64,000 nucleotides of DNA from Prostheceraeus crozeri (GCA_907163375.1 CAJQUW010001638.1:1-64000); one strand, 5' to 3'; positions 53,101 to 58,124 are shown, counted from the first letter of the stretch. Numbers and translations: made by a program. Notes: generated by a model from the sequence alone, not told the origin.

Positions 53101-54446
53101 CATGCAATGCAACTCAATGTATGCATCAAATGTAACTGTTCATGCAACTGTTAATCATCCTGCCCTAGTGCTCTATTACAGTTATCAGTGCATTTGAATA
53201 AAAATGTATGTACTTAGTCAATGTCAGTCATATACTAATGTGTACTCCAATTCATGAATGTGAATTATATGTAGGCGTACTAAAAAGACTTAAGTGAATT
53301 TTAAGTAAAATAAACCAACTTCTTCAAAGCTTTGCTCGAAAGATGTTTTCTTAATTGAAATTTATCAATTTGTAATTTTCATTTAATGCAATCTAACCTA
53401 TTTGGTTTCTTAATTTCTTCTATAAAAGTTATAACGAAGTAAAGTTATGCTTTCACGAACAAAGCACATTTATAATTGGAGCATACATAACTAAAACATG
53501 CACCAAATTCCCACAAAAACTACAAATAGGTCTTTACTGTGACTCGGATTCAGATCCACTGTCACACTCAGAATCATAATCATCCTCAGAATTAACACCT
53601 GAAGCCTCGAAGTACCTCTTCGAGCACAATGCGGCAAACCAATTAATTCTTGGGATATAGGAAGCGACGAGTAACATGACAAAATGCAATGTCCTACTTA
53701 CTAGTAATACACGTAGGCCTATAACATTCTAGCTTTTGAATATTACAGTTGCTAATGTTGTCACTTCCAACTTCCTGATAGAAGTCACAATCCACTAAAA
53801 TTTTCACAAAACAGTTATGATACCCTTTGACTACCACGACTACTTGCAGTTTTTGAATAACTACTGTAAATGCACCTATAAACTAATTGCGCATGATATA
53901 TACAGTAACACTGTAGGCCCATTGTTTGATAACAACCGAACAAAATCGACGACAATATGAGCATATCATCATGTAACACCCTGAAAGCTGCCAGAGAAGG
54001 TCTTTTAGTGAAAAACCGAGAAATGAGTAACATCATCATCATCAAGCGTTTAGCGGCCGTTTTTCGGTGTCGGCTGGGTTGGGAGTTTTCCTTTTGTGGC
54101 TCTTCTCCATCTCATGCGATTTGTTGCGTCTTCTCCGGTAAGTCCAAGTGACTTAATGTCCAACTGTGAAGCTGCCTCCCACATTCCTTTCGCTAATTCG
54201 CAATTCAGTCGTGAATTTAAAAAAATCAGGATATGGACATGGTCGCGAAATTCGAAAAAATCGGGACGGGTGGCAGCCCTGTGATATGCTCAAATATCTA
54301 AAAATATTTTCAAAAGTAAAATTCATCTTTTTAATCACTCGAAGCGAAAAAACATGAAAAATTTTGTTCAAGCACTTACAACCGGTCTGGTCCATGATGC
54401 CCTCAACTTCTGCGTCAGATAGAGCGATTGAGTTATTGGAACCCAT
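5033..54446 (-). CDS. CHP1: Calcineurin B homologous protein (CHP1-like), six coding exons
   Basis: Joining 54446-54380, 48656-48584, 28156-28076, 15533-15424, 7483-7380 and 5167-5033 gives 570 nt, or 189 codons plus stop. All borders are GT-AG and no internal stop occurs. Human CHP1 is about 195 residues. The protein starts MGSNNS (N-myristoylation context). It has a degenerate EF-hand 1 loop (D39-D50), a degenerate second hand around residues 75-90, and canonical loops at D117-D128 (DLDSDGQISRHD) and D158-E169 (DSDQDGFISYEE). It contains RIPELAINP and ends VEQKLSIKFMG; both blocks are characteristic of CHP1/CHP2. Family members are Ca2+-binding cofactors that bind the cytoplasmic tail of NHE Na+/H+ exchangers and act in vesicle traffic. 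Position 12 of EF3 is Asp instead of Glu. Membership of the CHP family is secure; CHP1 rather than CHP2 is inferred. Confidence 0.95.
5168..7379 (-). other. CHP intron 5
   Basis: A 2.2-kb GT-AG intron. Apart from the hAT-type element at 6008-6474 I see nothing in it. Confidence 0.85.
6008..6474. mobile_element. Non-autonomous hAT-type element, 467 bp
   Basis: Terminal inverted repeats begin CAGTGGTTCCCAAA and end TTTGGGAACCACTG. They are flanked by 8-bp direct repeats GTCTAGAT (6000-6007) and GTCTATAT (6475-6482), one mismatch. An 8-bp duplication with CAG...CTG ends is typical of hAT elements. No transposase is encoded. Confidence 0.8.
7380..7483 (-). CDS. CHP1: CHP exon 5
   Basis: Encodes residues 112-145 plus two bases of codon 111. 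It carries the canonical EF-hand 3 loop (D117-D128) and the helix leading to MVGDNITDEQ. Acceptor TTGCAG and donor GTAAAT are both present. Confidence 0.95.
8776..9200 (+). mobile_element. LINE ORF2 C-terminal tail, fragment
   Basis: The plus strand encodes a broken version of the tail found in many LINE reverse-transcriptase proteins. ESWPL is followed by MCGVRLSDR, then an RRQRLRRF-HV-RRDE block, then GRQKKTWEEV; in relatives these read RWMCGV, RLRWFGHV and GRPKKTW. The open part is 8895-9191. A stop interrupts the expected RMLRWMCGV block just before it. No RT catalytic domain is present, so this is a 5'-truncated relic. GAGTGAGTGAG at about 9237-9248 may be its simple tail. Confidence 0.65.
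9768..10576 (+). mobile_element. LINE ORF2 C-terminal part, decayed fragment
   Basis: Around 10130-10360 the plus strand reads, over three frames, a block like YDSCVRACMTYGRETWVLT, then RRMIRWMCGVSLDD, then RRLRWYDGK. A KKTWEEAVSADCRQLGL-type block follows at about 10430-10490. This order (CVRSVLLYGSETW - RWMCGV - RLRWFGH - KTWEEV) is the C-terminal tail of LINE RT proteins. At least three frame changes separate the blocks, so it is a pseudogene. The open frame at 9768-10004 may be its upstream portion but has no diagnostic motif. It probably belongs to the same broad family as 8776-9200. Confidence 0.6.
13130..13243. repeat. Two-copy tandem repeat, period 56 bp
   Basis: The two copies begin at 13130 and 13186 and share TTTCG-AAG--AATAGTCATC and CATTGAATCA-TCTGA-GCCAT with a few substitutions. 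Confidence 0.75.
13923..14162 (-). mobile_element. Possible Penelope-like GIY-YIG C-terminal tail
   Basis: A 79-codon frame contains LIKEAFWTKRCNTVNKVNF and then SDSW. This resembles the C-terminal block (E-FWI-LNT--P-GLN) found at the end of GIY-YIG-bearing retroelement proteins. The match is short and I see no RT motifs next to it, so the assignment is tentative. Confidence 0.3.
15424..15533 (-). CDS. CHP1: CHP exon 4
   Basis: Encodes residues 75-110 plus one base of codon 74 and one of codon 111. The sequence KEEIDFTHFATILSVFRPI corresponds to the degenerate second EF-hand and the AHFRPI segment of CHP1. The linker that follows, rich in polar residues, is where vertebrate CHP1 also has its variable loop. 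Acceptor CTTGCAG, donor GTAAGTATA. Confidence 0.95.
16085..16560 (-). mobile_element. L2/CR1-type LINE 3' end, fragment
   Basis: The minus-strand frame 16220-16549 contains FDLILLCKVLNNLVDIPFE, a ...SIRGRCLKLK... block and a FAHRVFSVWSSIPE block. In order these are the DLI--YKILN, TRGH--KL and F--RVV-WN-LPE signatures at the C-terminus of L2/CR1-like RT proteins. On the minus strand the element ends in ATTCATTCATTC (plus 16084-16095), a simple tail usual for this group. The RT domain is absent, so this is a 5'-truncated copy. Confidence 0.7.
17870..18130. mobile_element. Hairpin (fold-back) MITE-like repeat, about 260 bp
   Basis: The left arm (17870-17990) and right arm (18003-18128) are near-perfect inverted copies. 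Examples are AAGAAATGAAG/CTTCATTTCTT at the ends, AAGCGCCAAAT/ATTTGGCGCTT inside and TTCAGCTGCCA/TGGCAGCTGAA near the centre. The loop is only about 12 bp. No coding capacity; no clear target duplication. Confidence 0.75.
19741..20459. mobile_element. Non-autonomous hAT-type element, 719 bp, perfect 8-bp TSD
   Basis: Starts CAGGGATGCAGAGTC and ends GACTCCGCATCCCTG. It is flanked by the identical 8-mer CATGTACT (19733-19740 and 20460-20467). Both ends contain a further small palindrome, GGAGTCCTATCA...TGATAGGACTC, and the right end repeats it. The short frames inside (19712-19981, 20017-20296 minus) show no transposase motifs. The perfect TSD suggests a relatively young insertion. Confidence 0.9.
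20718..21175. mobile_element. Non-autonomous hAT-type element, 458 bp, perfect 8-bp TSD
   Basis: Ends are TAGTGGTTCCCAACCTT on the left and GGTTGGGAACCCCTG on the right. Both have adjoining GCGTACCCC motifs in inverted orientation. The flanking duplication is ATCTACGG on both sides (20710-20717 and 21176-21183). No transposase is present. Confidence 0.9.
21452..23503 (-). mobile_element. hAT-like DNA transposon with truncated transposase, 2.05 kb
   Basis: The ends are inverted: TAGGGTTGCCAAAC on the left and, read inward on the minus strand, CAGGGTTGCCATACGTCC on the right. Each is followed by AATCCGGACG-type subterminal motifs. The right end carries tandem copies of a roughly 30-bp unit (TTCTGTCAAAAAATCCGGAC, 23380-23460). 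A 6-bp direct repeat TGTCAT directly abuts both ends (21446-21451, 23504-23509). hAT elements normally leave 8 bp, so the TSD may have decayed. Confidence 0.8.
22014..23069 (-). pseudogene. hAT transposase, C-terminal half
   Basis: An open frame of about 350 codons without an ATG at its upstream limit (the first triplet is TTG). Near residues 260-290 it carries KYPLIKVLVQALLCIQPHN followed by AAEERGFSVN. This is the hAT dimerisation signature (L-----L-IP-S-A--ER-FS). An acidic SASDDEES end follows. The N-terminal zinc-finger and first catalytic parts expected of a full hAT transposase are missing. Only about 430 bp lie between this frame and the right terminal repeat, so the copy is internally deleted. 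The surviving frame has no stop, which suggests fairly recent loss or use by related proteins. Confidence 0.8.
25366..25500. other. Unexplained GC-rich patch in AT-rich intron
   Basis: About 130 bp markedly richer in G+C than its surroundings, including a 6-bp stem GGCCCG/CGGGCC around an 11-nt loop. It fits no element I recognise. A SINE or LINE tail is possible. Confidence 0.4.
28076..28156 (-). CDS. CHP1: CHP exon 3
   Basis: Encodes residues 48-73 plus one base of codon 47 and two of codon 74. It includes RKDFIRIPELAINP, almost identical to the CHP1 segment that follows EF-hand 1. Acceptor TTTACAG, donor GTGAGTTG. Confidence 0.95.
28360..29375 (-). mobile_element. Penelope-like element remnant: end of RT plus GIY-YIG region
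   Basis: On the minus strand, 29365-29087 reads IDIIERRAL and then FSSIDPNIKFEREF. These match the E--AL and L---NP-IKFT-E blocks after the catalytic site of Penelope reverse transcriptases. Further down (28640-28362) the pattern VYKLTY ... KRIREKLAI ... RPNINSK follows, in the order of the GIY-YIG endonuclease domain that these elements carry. The copy is old and broken in several places. Family assignment rests on motif order read by eye. Confidence 0.55.
29380..29740 (+). mobile_element. Penelope-like RT fragment in opposite orientation
   Basis: The plus-strand frame 29424-29609 ends in YKQSKGVPMCSSIS, matching the Penelope RT block YKQ-DGV-MGSP-SP. The sequence after it (29600-29660) is clearly similar to the first part of the neighbouring minus-strand fragment (29340-29280 read in reverse), including ACCATCCTAT and GACGTGC. 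So two partial copies diverge head to head from about 29380. Broken. Confidence 0.5.
30041..30560 (+). mobile_element. LINE RT C-terminal fragment
   Basis: The frame 30188-30403 contains VIYRSYKSFIRSVLLHAFLS and then KAEMRAICIAS. This corresponds to the IY-SFIRSVL-YA-P and ER-A-RI segments that follow the RT domain in LINEs. In another frame downstream, about 30430-30555, an NPEHLL-SMF and TRNALTLHIPR block follows, as in the tails of such proteins. The catalytic domain is missing and the frame is broken. Confidence 0.5.
31800..32560 (-). pseudogene. piggyBac transposase (outer), C-terminal part
   Basis: Reading minus from 32560: PWIKTGRNITMDNYFTSVDL, the second catalytic Asp segment (TDNFFTS) of DDE_Tnp_1_7, then a TIVGTIRKNRADIPREI block. 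A KRWPMVFVFNMIDCGAIAGY segment follows near 32190. The end is a CFRCKRSCCKDHG...LCNEC cysteine cluster typical of the piggyBac C-terminal domain. It continues the frame that begins at 35742 and was split by the inner element. Several frame changes show it is dead. Confidence 0.8.
32566..34768 (+). mobile_element. piggyBac-type DDE transposon (inner), 2.2 kb, inserted in the outer transposase
   Basis: Terminal inverted repeats TCTCTTAGTCTGGCAA lie at 32566-32581 and, inverted, at 34753-34768. Next to each end is a palindrome with arms AGCCGATG/CATCGGCT (32580-32600 and 34729-34745); a third copy is at 32760-32778. Outside both ends the outer transposase resumes directly (KRLV... on the right, PWIKTGRN... 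on the left). The insertion is flanked by TA on both sides and not by the TTAA expected for piggyBac. Confidence 0.8.
32900..34577 (+). pseudogene. piggyBac-like transposase (inner), frame broken twice
   Basis: ATG at 32900 (MEVTDSDVEAAYEFIEQ). An acidic N-terminus leads into the DDE_Tnp_1_7 domain: IAIDEMVISFQGR (first Asp, about 33500), VVTTDNLYTSVRLAEHL (second, about 33740) and NDYNQWMDGVDIADQ (third, about 34080). WWHAVFWWSIDTAISNAYI follows. A C-terminal cysteine cluster CVHCKKSGVG...CSTCNIGLHPDC ends at 34577. The frame shifts near 33355, just before RFEQIKRFLHL, and again near 34296. All three catalytic Asp blocks are readable, so decay is light. Splicing could explain one shift, but no clean intron borders are visible. 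Confidence 0.8.
34798..35742 (-). pseudogene. piggyBac transposase (outer), N-terminal and middle part
   Basis: ATG at 35742 (MARKMYTTKDVARQIMD). A long acidic stretch (DSDVSDSELTEDESTD...DSNDSSDDSEDSDND) is typical of piggyBac N-termini. The frame shifts near 35340. The next frame has IEAMIGLLILAGMRRSSGE, then SLDELWSAKDGRPVFRATMS and RFKELLRYCRFDN, the classic piggyBac block before the catalytic core. It runs on to VYLGGQPSAPVGSNVKDLVK where the inner transposon cuts it. The first catalytic Asp region (D-----F-GR) is not clearly readable here. Confidence 0.8.
35774..36496. mobile_element. Fold-back MITE, 723 bp, TA-flanked
   Basis: The left arm starts GTCCGGCAGCCAGAACGAG and the right arm ends in its inverse. 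The arms (about 35774-36060 and 36205-36496) are nearly identical, for example TCGGCACGTCTGCCGAG and its complement. TA borders both ends (35772-35773, 36497-36498). No coding capacity. It lies 31 bp upstream of the outer piggyBac transposase ATG, inside that element's 5' leader. Confidence 0.85.
37118..38085 (-). mobile_element. Tc1/mariner-type element, internally deleted, 968 bp
   Basis: Inverted ends CAGTCCGTTTCATAAAAAG and, on the other side, CAGATTGTTTCATAAAAAA, each followed by TGGAT. Both are flanked by TA (37116-37117, 38086-38087), the Tc1/mariner target. It sits 27 bp beyond the TTAA end of the outer piggyBac. Confidence 0.85.
37229..37582 (-). CDS. Tc1/mariner transposase, DNA-binding domain only
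   Basis: ATG at 37582; 117 codons. Residues 10-50 form a helix-turn-helix (FRKLGFSLRATSKRLNVPCT, then NVHRWHDDD). GSGRPRKTSKRRDR follows at about residues 55-68, the linker/AT-hook typical of Tc1-like transposases. A second HTH-like stretch (SLSLTEMAALDSSISKSTIR) ends near residue 97. The frame stops soon after, and only about 110 bp remain to the terminal repeat, so the DDE/D catalytic domain is wholly absent. The domain itself is uninterrupted. Such products could bind the ends without cutting, but expression is not shown. Confidence 0.75.
   Translation of the reverse strand: MNNNEVAFTKRQSVSLAFRKLGFSLRATSKRLNVPCTNVHRWHDDDFRLCRKEGSGRPRKTSKRRDRLILRFVKVDPSLSLTEMAALDSSISKSTIRRRRIESNFKSCKFIIVYQII
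38633..39052. mobile_element. MITE-like repeat, 420 bp
   Basis: Begins TACCGTATTTTTCCGT and ends ACGGAAAAAATACGGTA, inverted copies of one another. A TACCGTATTTTTC end is familiar from animal non-autonomous DNA transposons. No convincing target duplication beyond TA. Confidence 0.6.
39091..39160. repeat. Two-copy tandem repeat, period about 35 bp
   Basis: The segment TAGTGTAAGAAATACTGACA followed by CCTTATCT occurs twice back to back with only a CGATTA/AAATTA difference. Confidence 0.85.
40065..41077. mobile_element. Long near-perfect inverted repeat, 2 x about 480 bp, possibly a Penelope-like pair
   Basis: The left arm 40065-40541 and right arm 40598-41077 are almost identical inverted copies around a 56-bp spacer. 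Only scattered differences are seen (AAAGACAATTG against AAAAACAATTG; one base beside the GAGAGA run). Reading outward, each arm encodes AKALFIKEFNSDDILNDGTR. This resembles the EALFI-E---LN-D-GTR end of GIY-YIG-bearing retroelement proteins. Near each outer end is CTGATGAAGGGTGGTGAATC and then GAAACATG. The short open frames at 40312-40560 plus and 40527-40826 minus are the same sequence mirrored and are probably not genes. Confidence 0.75.
41721..43230 (-). pseudogene. LINE reverse transcriptase, 5'-truncated
   Basis: The minus-strand frame 42932-42423 holds VVKISICPIPKVSS, LMEMVVKK, QFGFRTKCT and LIVSYDYSKAFDRLRTD (motif A Asp), then SGIPQGSILGPYLYA. After a frame break the frame 42419-41721 opens with MVRYADDTTCFP (the catalytic ADD). 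It continues with LDILGVRFNSRATWSDHI, the SILEYCAPLLSG block and a basic RRTDRRARSFV tail. The frame 43224-42871 upstream is the linker before the RT. No endonuclease is present. The C-terminal layout resembles the LINEs at 51.1-52.8 and 58.9-60.2 kb, suggesting one broad family. Confidence 0.8.
43300..43390. repeat. Fragment related to the 719-bp hAT element
   Basis: Contains GAGTCCGACTCCTGCCTGTA and CGTCTGGGAATG. These resemble the left end of the element at 19741 (GGACTCCGGCCTGTAATT). No ends or TSD are visible. Confidence 0.35.
45216..46094. mobile_element. Non-autonomous piggyBac-type element, 879 bp, TTAA-flanked
   Basis: TTAA (45212-45215) is followed by CCGTATCAGGACCGGG. At the other end CCCGGTCCTGATGGGG is followed by TTAA (46095-46098). 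The ends are inverted copies with two mismatches, and the TTAA duplication fits piggyBac. No transposase frame is seen inside. Confidence 0.85.
47163..47245. repeat. Minisatellite, three copies of about 28 bp
   Basis: Three successive units of GTTTACAG---GAAAACG(T/C)TAAGA are followed by a partial fourth, GTTTACGGCG. Confidence 0.85.
47955..48302 (+). mobile_element. L2-type LINE 3' fragment
   Basis: Plus-strand reading YLRDLNWLSFRQRIDLRIVT matches the LRDLHWLPV-QRI-YKI block of L2-like RT proteins. After several stops and a frame change, WDGRPIEYRRSNDTYLKSSAKNFL matches the W--LP-EIR-----FK--LK-FL block. Only the C-terminal tail survives. Confidence 0.6.
48584..48656 (-). CDS. CHP1: CHP exon 2
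   Basis: Encodes residues 24-46 plus two bases of codon 23 and two of codon 47. The sequence RKQIQRLYSRFSALDKSGTG is the first EF-hand of CHP proteins (compare ITRLYSRFTSLDKGENG in vertebrates). Acceptor CATTGCAG, donor GTAAGTGG. Confidence 0.95.
50364..50566. mobile_element. Small MITE with inverted ends, about 200 bp
   Basis: Left end GAAGCCTCAGCCACACTGA, right end CAGTGTGGCTGAAGCC. Further inverted matches lie inside (GAGCAAAG/CTTTGCTC). No coding capacity. Confidence 0.7.
50823..53165 (+). mobile_element. L2/CR1-type LINE (outer), split by another LINE
   Basis: The first part (50823-51110) encodes YLDGIHISKDLKLSRHI and YTSLVHPHLEYAVQIWNP, the segment after the RT domain of L2/CR1 LINEs. 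It reaches V-RR, expected to continue RRATK---Y-ERL. The second part resumes after the inner LINE at about 52785 with GLTSIPYEERPGHLNLP. It then has RILDDWSALPEKIAVSSSLK and FKCKLLDFL near 52990-53090, the WN-LPE...FK--LD end of the same protein. The catalytic RT domain of this copy is absent and the frame contains stops. Confidence 0.7.
51096..52785 (+). pseudogene. LINE reverse transcriptase (inner), with (ATT)n tail
   Basis: The frame 51096-51953 covers the RT fingers and palm: KNAFVRPLEKKRNPTINDYR (--PL-KK--P---YRPIS), QHAYRPNGSTVSAL, TCSDMSKAFDMVQHNRLV (motif A) and a SSGVPQ block. After a frame change the next frame (51865-52050) gives GSVLGPYLFA and IKFADDLTLV (catalytic ADD). Later frames (52066-52650) carry ILGVLWYDTLSWGHHFD, HGMIMSILLYSTSVFG and the basic RTYRRSISFFPY tail. 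The element ends in an AATAAACACTTC segment and ATTATTATTATTATT at about 52760-52777. It has at least two stops or frame shifts and no endonuclease, so it is 5'-truncated. It inserted into the LINE described at 50823-53165. Confidence 0.8.
53539..53690 (-). other. Short acidic C-terminal-like frame, unrecognised
   Basis: The minus strand reads AALCSKRYFEASGVNSEDD and then an S/D/E-rich run before a stop near 53540. Acidic serine-rich ends like this occur in transposases and host proteins. Nothing next to it confirms a gene. Confidence 0.2.
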
Positions 54447-54448
54447 CT
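54380..54448 (-). CDS. CHP1: CHP exon 1 (first coding exon)
   Basis: ATG at 54446-54444 begins MGSNNSIALSDAEVEGIMDQ, then TG and one base of codon 23 (Phe after splicing). MGS with Ser at position 6 is an N-myristoylation context, as in vertebrate CHP1 (MGSRAS). Two bases before the ATG lies a strong acceptor-like sequence, CTTTTATTTCAG. The exon therefore probably starts at 54448 and is joined to an upstream non-coding exon or a spliced leader. Donor GTAAGTG. Confidence 0.92.
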
Positions 54449-54850
54449 CTGAAATAAAAGATATTCACTGAGACTTTTATGAATATATCAACCAATACCT
54501 AAGTGCTACAACAAAAAGCTATAGAGCAATAGGCTCACTACAAAATTTGTATCAGGCTTCTTAAGCATCTTTCGCAGACGTCTCTTTTGATATGGCAGAA
54601 ATCCTTGCTGTTTTCATTTTACAATTAAATACATTAAGAGAACAATAATTTTCATCTCATCAACTATTGCTGTTCATATATACCGCAATTTTTAGACATA
54701 TTTACGTACATTTGATACTAATGTCAAGTAAATTTTTAGAGCATAACTGAGCATTTTGACTCTATACTTGACTTCATACAGGATTGTTGTGGATATAATA
54801 TATAGTTTGTTGGTTGAAAAACAGAAGAACCTGGATCAAATTTGTATCGG
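54449..54850. other. Region upstream of CHP, nothing recognised
   Basis: AT-rich sequence. No promoter element or upstream exon can be pointed to with confidence. Confidence 0.4.
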
Positions 54851-55225
54851 TCAAAAATTTTTCATCAACCCTATACAAAGCGCAGCGGCCTTTGGTCTGA
54901 TGTATGACTTCCAGTGATCAGACGTGCCCGAGGGGGAAGAAACCCTGTGTGAAAAACGTATTGGATTTGAGGTGAGAAACAAGTCAAGGAGATATCCAGC
55001 ATCCCCACCTGGGTCAGGCACTCTGGTAGGATGAGTGACAATTTGACTAAGATTGTGAGAGACAGCAAAATCCTCGGCTGCCTGACCGACGGCTAAGACC
55101 ATGACAAGGTGTTGTATCCATCCAGTGAAATATGTCTCCATCAGGAGTAACATCGCTTGATGAACACTGGCATCTAACCTTGCCTCCGACAGTGCTAGAT
55201 AATTTGGTGTCTTACCTTGAGGCAA
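54851..55225 (-). mobile_element. LINE endonuclease-domain fragment with internal deletion
   Basis: The minus strand encodes AEDFAVSHNLSQIVTHPTRV, then YLLDLFLTSNP and SSPSGTSDH. This is the same endonuclease segment as in the LINE at 61362-64000. Directly after SDH the sequence jumps to KSYIRPKAAALC, which in the other copy lies about 370 bp further on. The fragment therefore has an internal deletion (between the equivalents of 63560 and 63190). It has no RT. Confidence 0.7.
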
Positions 55226-56635
55226 GGTGCTCCCATATAGCTAAGATTTGAAACAAGACGACTAAGTCGATGTCAAATTTAAATAAAAGCAAACAGTACA
55301 TTGTTCAAGTAGACGAGACAATAATTCGTGTTGCGGTATTCCTGCTACATTAAGAAAGCGAACGTGGTCCAGGGTAGTGTGAGAACTCTTGTTGATTTAA
55401 ACATCGATCTGCACTTTATTTAAAAGATGTCATGGACAATTTGAAACTGCCAGAGCGAAAAAGAAAATTTCGAGGTCAAAATTTCACGGTCAGTGCTGAC
55501 TCGACATAGTGACATTCCTCATTTGCTTTCCTAGTTTATCTGGCATTGAATTTTTCTTTAGACCCAATCTTTATAATGTCATGAAGTCTTAAATATTTCT
55601 AGAAGTTGTAATTTTGTGCTGAATGGCTCTAGCAATGTAACGTTTTCTACCGACAATTCAGAGTCGTCATTTCGACCGAATTACGACTATTCAGATATGT
55701 CATTTCTGTAAGAGAAACAGACATACTTATCATTTAACATTTTAATGATAACAAATATTGTAGCAGCTGACCGTTATAGCAAACCATGATAGTGATGCTC
55801 AACAAGTTTTCAATGTTATTTCAAAAAAATCATACAGAGCCATCATCTTCAAAATCTATATCCATACCCATTTCACTCCACGGTTGAGGTGAAATTGGTA
55901 CGCACTACAATTCTATAAAAACATTCAATTTTCACAATAAGTTTTTGAGCAATGAATATATCTATGTAGACTAGTCGATGCACAGAAAGCGATGATCAGC
56001 TAGCAAAATTACAGGGGGCACATGGAGAACATCGAGAAATTGCATGAATTCTTTGAAAACTACCCATTCCACCCCACCCTACCCCATAAACTTGTTCCAT
56101 CGAAAATTCCAAGAAGGGCGAACTGTCATTGAATCTAAGCATGAGATGTCAATTATTTAAGATGGGTCTTCGCATATTTATTTGTCCTTTTTAGGGACTT
56201 GATGCCTTAATTGTGGAGATATTAGCGAAAGTCAGTTATTGTTATTATGTAAACGATGTCCCGAAAACTAGTGGACATATACTGTTATTCCATTTATTTG
56301 CAGTTTCCAATAATAATCATTCATATGCTCCTAGTCTTTTCAAAGGCTTGGTGAAATAGTGGTGCATGCCTGAGGTCACTTTAAGAATATTACATTGCAC
56401 CGCGTTGAATTTGGAGCAAAACGAGTTGGGTGAATTTTTCAACATAAAACTGTCAAACTTGTTAATGCATCATATATTTTGACATAAATATGCCAAAGTT
56501 GACCAATCCCTCGTATCAACTTTTGCATAACGGGGACCACTTGACAATGAGTTCTCAATCTCTTTTCAAACTTAGCATGTGAATAGTGAAATGCCAATAT
56601 GAGATCATGCTTCCCGCTAGCAATCAGGGTAGTTT
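55226..56635. other. No recognised feature
   Basis: About 1.4 kb of AT-rich sequence without a frame, repeat or element that I can identify. Confidence 0.5.
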
Positions 56636-56649
56636 TCGACCCGAGCAAA

Positions 56650-57360
56650 ATAACGAAAAACCCGACGGGCGGGATTAATGGGTATTATGGGATTTTGTTT
56701 TTTCTGTGTCATTTCATGATTTCTGTGCCGTCATGTACGACAAGTCATGACATATGTTGCAGTGATGAATGGTAATGAAGATCAATCATCTTCCATGCGT
56801 TGTCAACTTATCAAAGCTGGTCTGAATTATTTGATGAATCAATCCGCTTTCATCGGATGTCCCGGACGTCATTCTCAGCGTTCAATATCATTGGCAATGG
56901 CAAGTCTGGTCCACACGTGTGCAGATTGACTGTGTGTAAACGAAACATTAGGGTTAAAACAATCAGGCTCAACAAAGGGCCTAAGACAATACAAGGAAAA
57001 ACTAAGGGTATTATTTGTTGATAATTCTAATGGTGAATTCTGGATACAGTGATTATTCGGATAATTTAATAACACAAAACGCACAATCGGAATTTACAAA
57101 CATAAAGACATTCAAGTCGGATTCCGCTAAGATCCCGGATATTGGCTATTAGATACTGTAAATTAGATTTCACGCATGTCTTGATCCAAACAAATTACAT
57201 GTACATCGAAATTACCTGCATATTACATTATTGTTGCATGTAAGTTGATGAAGAATATTAACGATAGTGCTGTCACATGTAGAAAAAGTACGTTGGCGAT
57301 ACAAAAATTGAATCCACAAAAAAACCCGCCAATAATAATCCCGCCCGGGATCCATTGCTA
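56650..57360. mobile_element. Possible non-autonomous element with GGGCGGGATT ends
   Basis: Near 56660-56705 the sequence reads CCCGACGGGCGGGATTAATG. The complement of 57312-57356 reads CCCGGGCGGGATTATTATTG. The two are inverted, imperfect copies about 650 bp apart. The exact ends and a TSD are not clear. Confidence 0.4.
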
Positions 57361-58124
57361 CGGCAAAGGGGTTTCTTCAAGCTTTTGCGACATGAAATGT
57401 GCCTATAAATGTCTTTTTTGCATAGGCCTATTATTTATTGCAGCTTTGTTGTCAATTTTCTGAAACCTCCCAAAGTTACTCGTATCACTGCTGTACAGTA
57501 TAATTTTTTGTTTATTTAATTGATCACTATGAGAAATTAGATAATAATGAGAAAAACAAACGAGAATCGTAGTCAAGCTGTCAATCCTAAAACTCCTCTC
57601 AAGATCAGATTCAGCAACGTTATAGGACTGAGGTCCAATTCACTACAATTGCATTTCAATATCCTGACCTTCAGTAGTGGTGAATAAGATGAAAAATTGT
57701 GGAAAACAGGGATGCGGCTGACATAAATGAGCGAATAAAAAAGATGCAAAATTGGTCGAACTACACCCTTTGTGAACAAGAATTGCATAGGTCGCTATTC
57801 TGAGTAGTTATGGAGTTTAAGGCAATCGTTGATGTGCCAGTAAATTCGGGTATCACCCATTTGACAATCCTGAGTCTCTTGTGCGGGTGATCAAGTAAAG
57901 TTGGCTAAGATGGTCTATGAGTTAGCTTTAAGTTTGATAATATTCGATTAATTTGAATGTGCAGAATGTAGATGCAGATTGTGTTACATGGTGTGAGGAA
58001 TTGAAAGACATGCGAGCACATTCGGGAATGACACATTTGGCAATGCTGAGGCGTTTGAAGCATTCTGAAAGCTATTGCTGGTGTTGATGACGTGTTATTG
58101 TCCTTTATGTCAGTGATAAAGTGA
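57361..58124. other. No recognised feature
   Basis: No gene or element recognised. Short open frames here have no motif. Confidence 0.45.

Larger units (their letters stand above)
48657..54379 (-). other. CHP intron 1
   Basis: A 5.7-kb intron with a small MITE (50364-50566) and a LINE-in-LINE nest (50823-53165). I recognise nothing in 48657-50363 or 50567-50822. In 53166-54379 there is only a weak acidic frame (53539-53690) and a possible hAT-type end near 54281. Confidence 0.8.

Noticed and set aside
54200-54281. Possible hAT-type right end GGGTGGCAGCCCTG
   Set aside because: No partner end or target duplication found on the left side.
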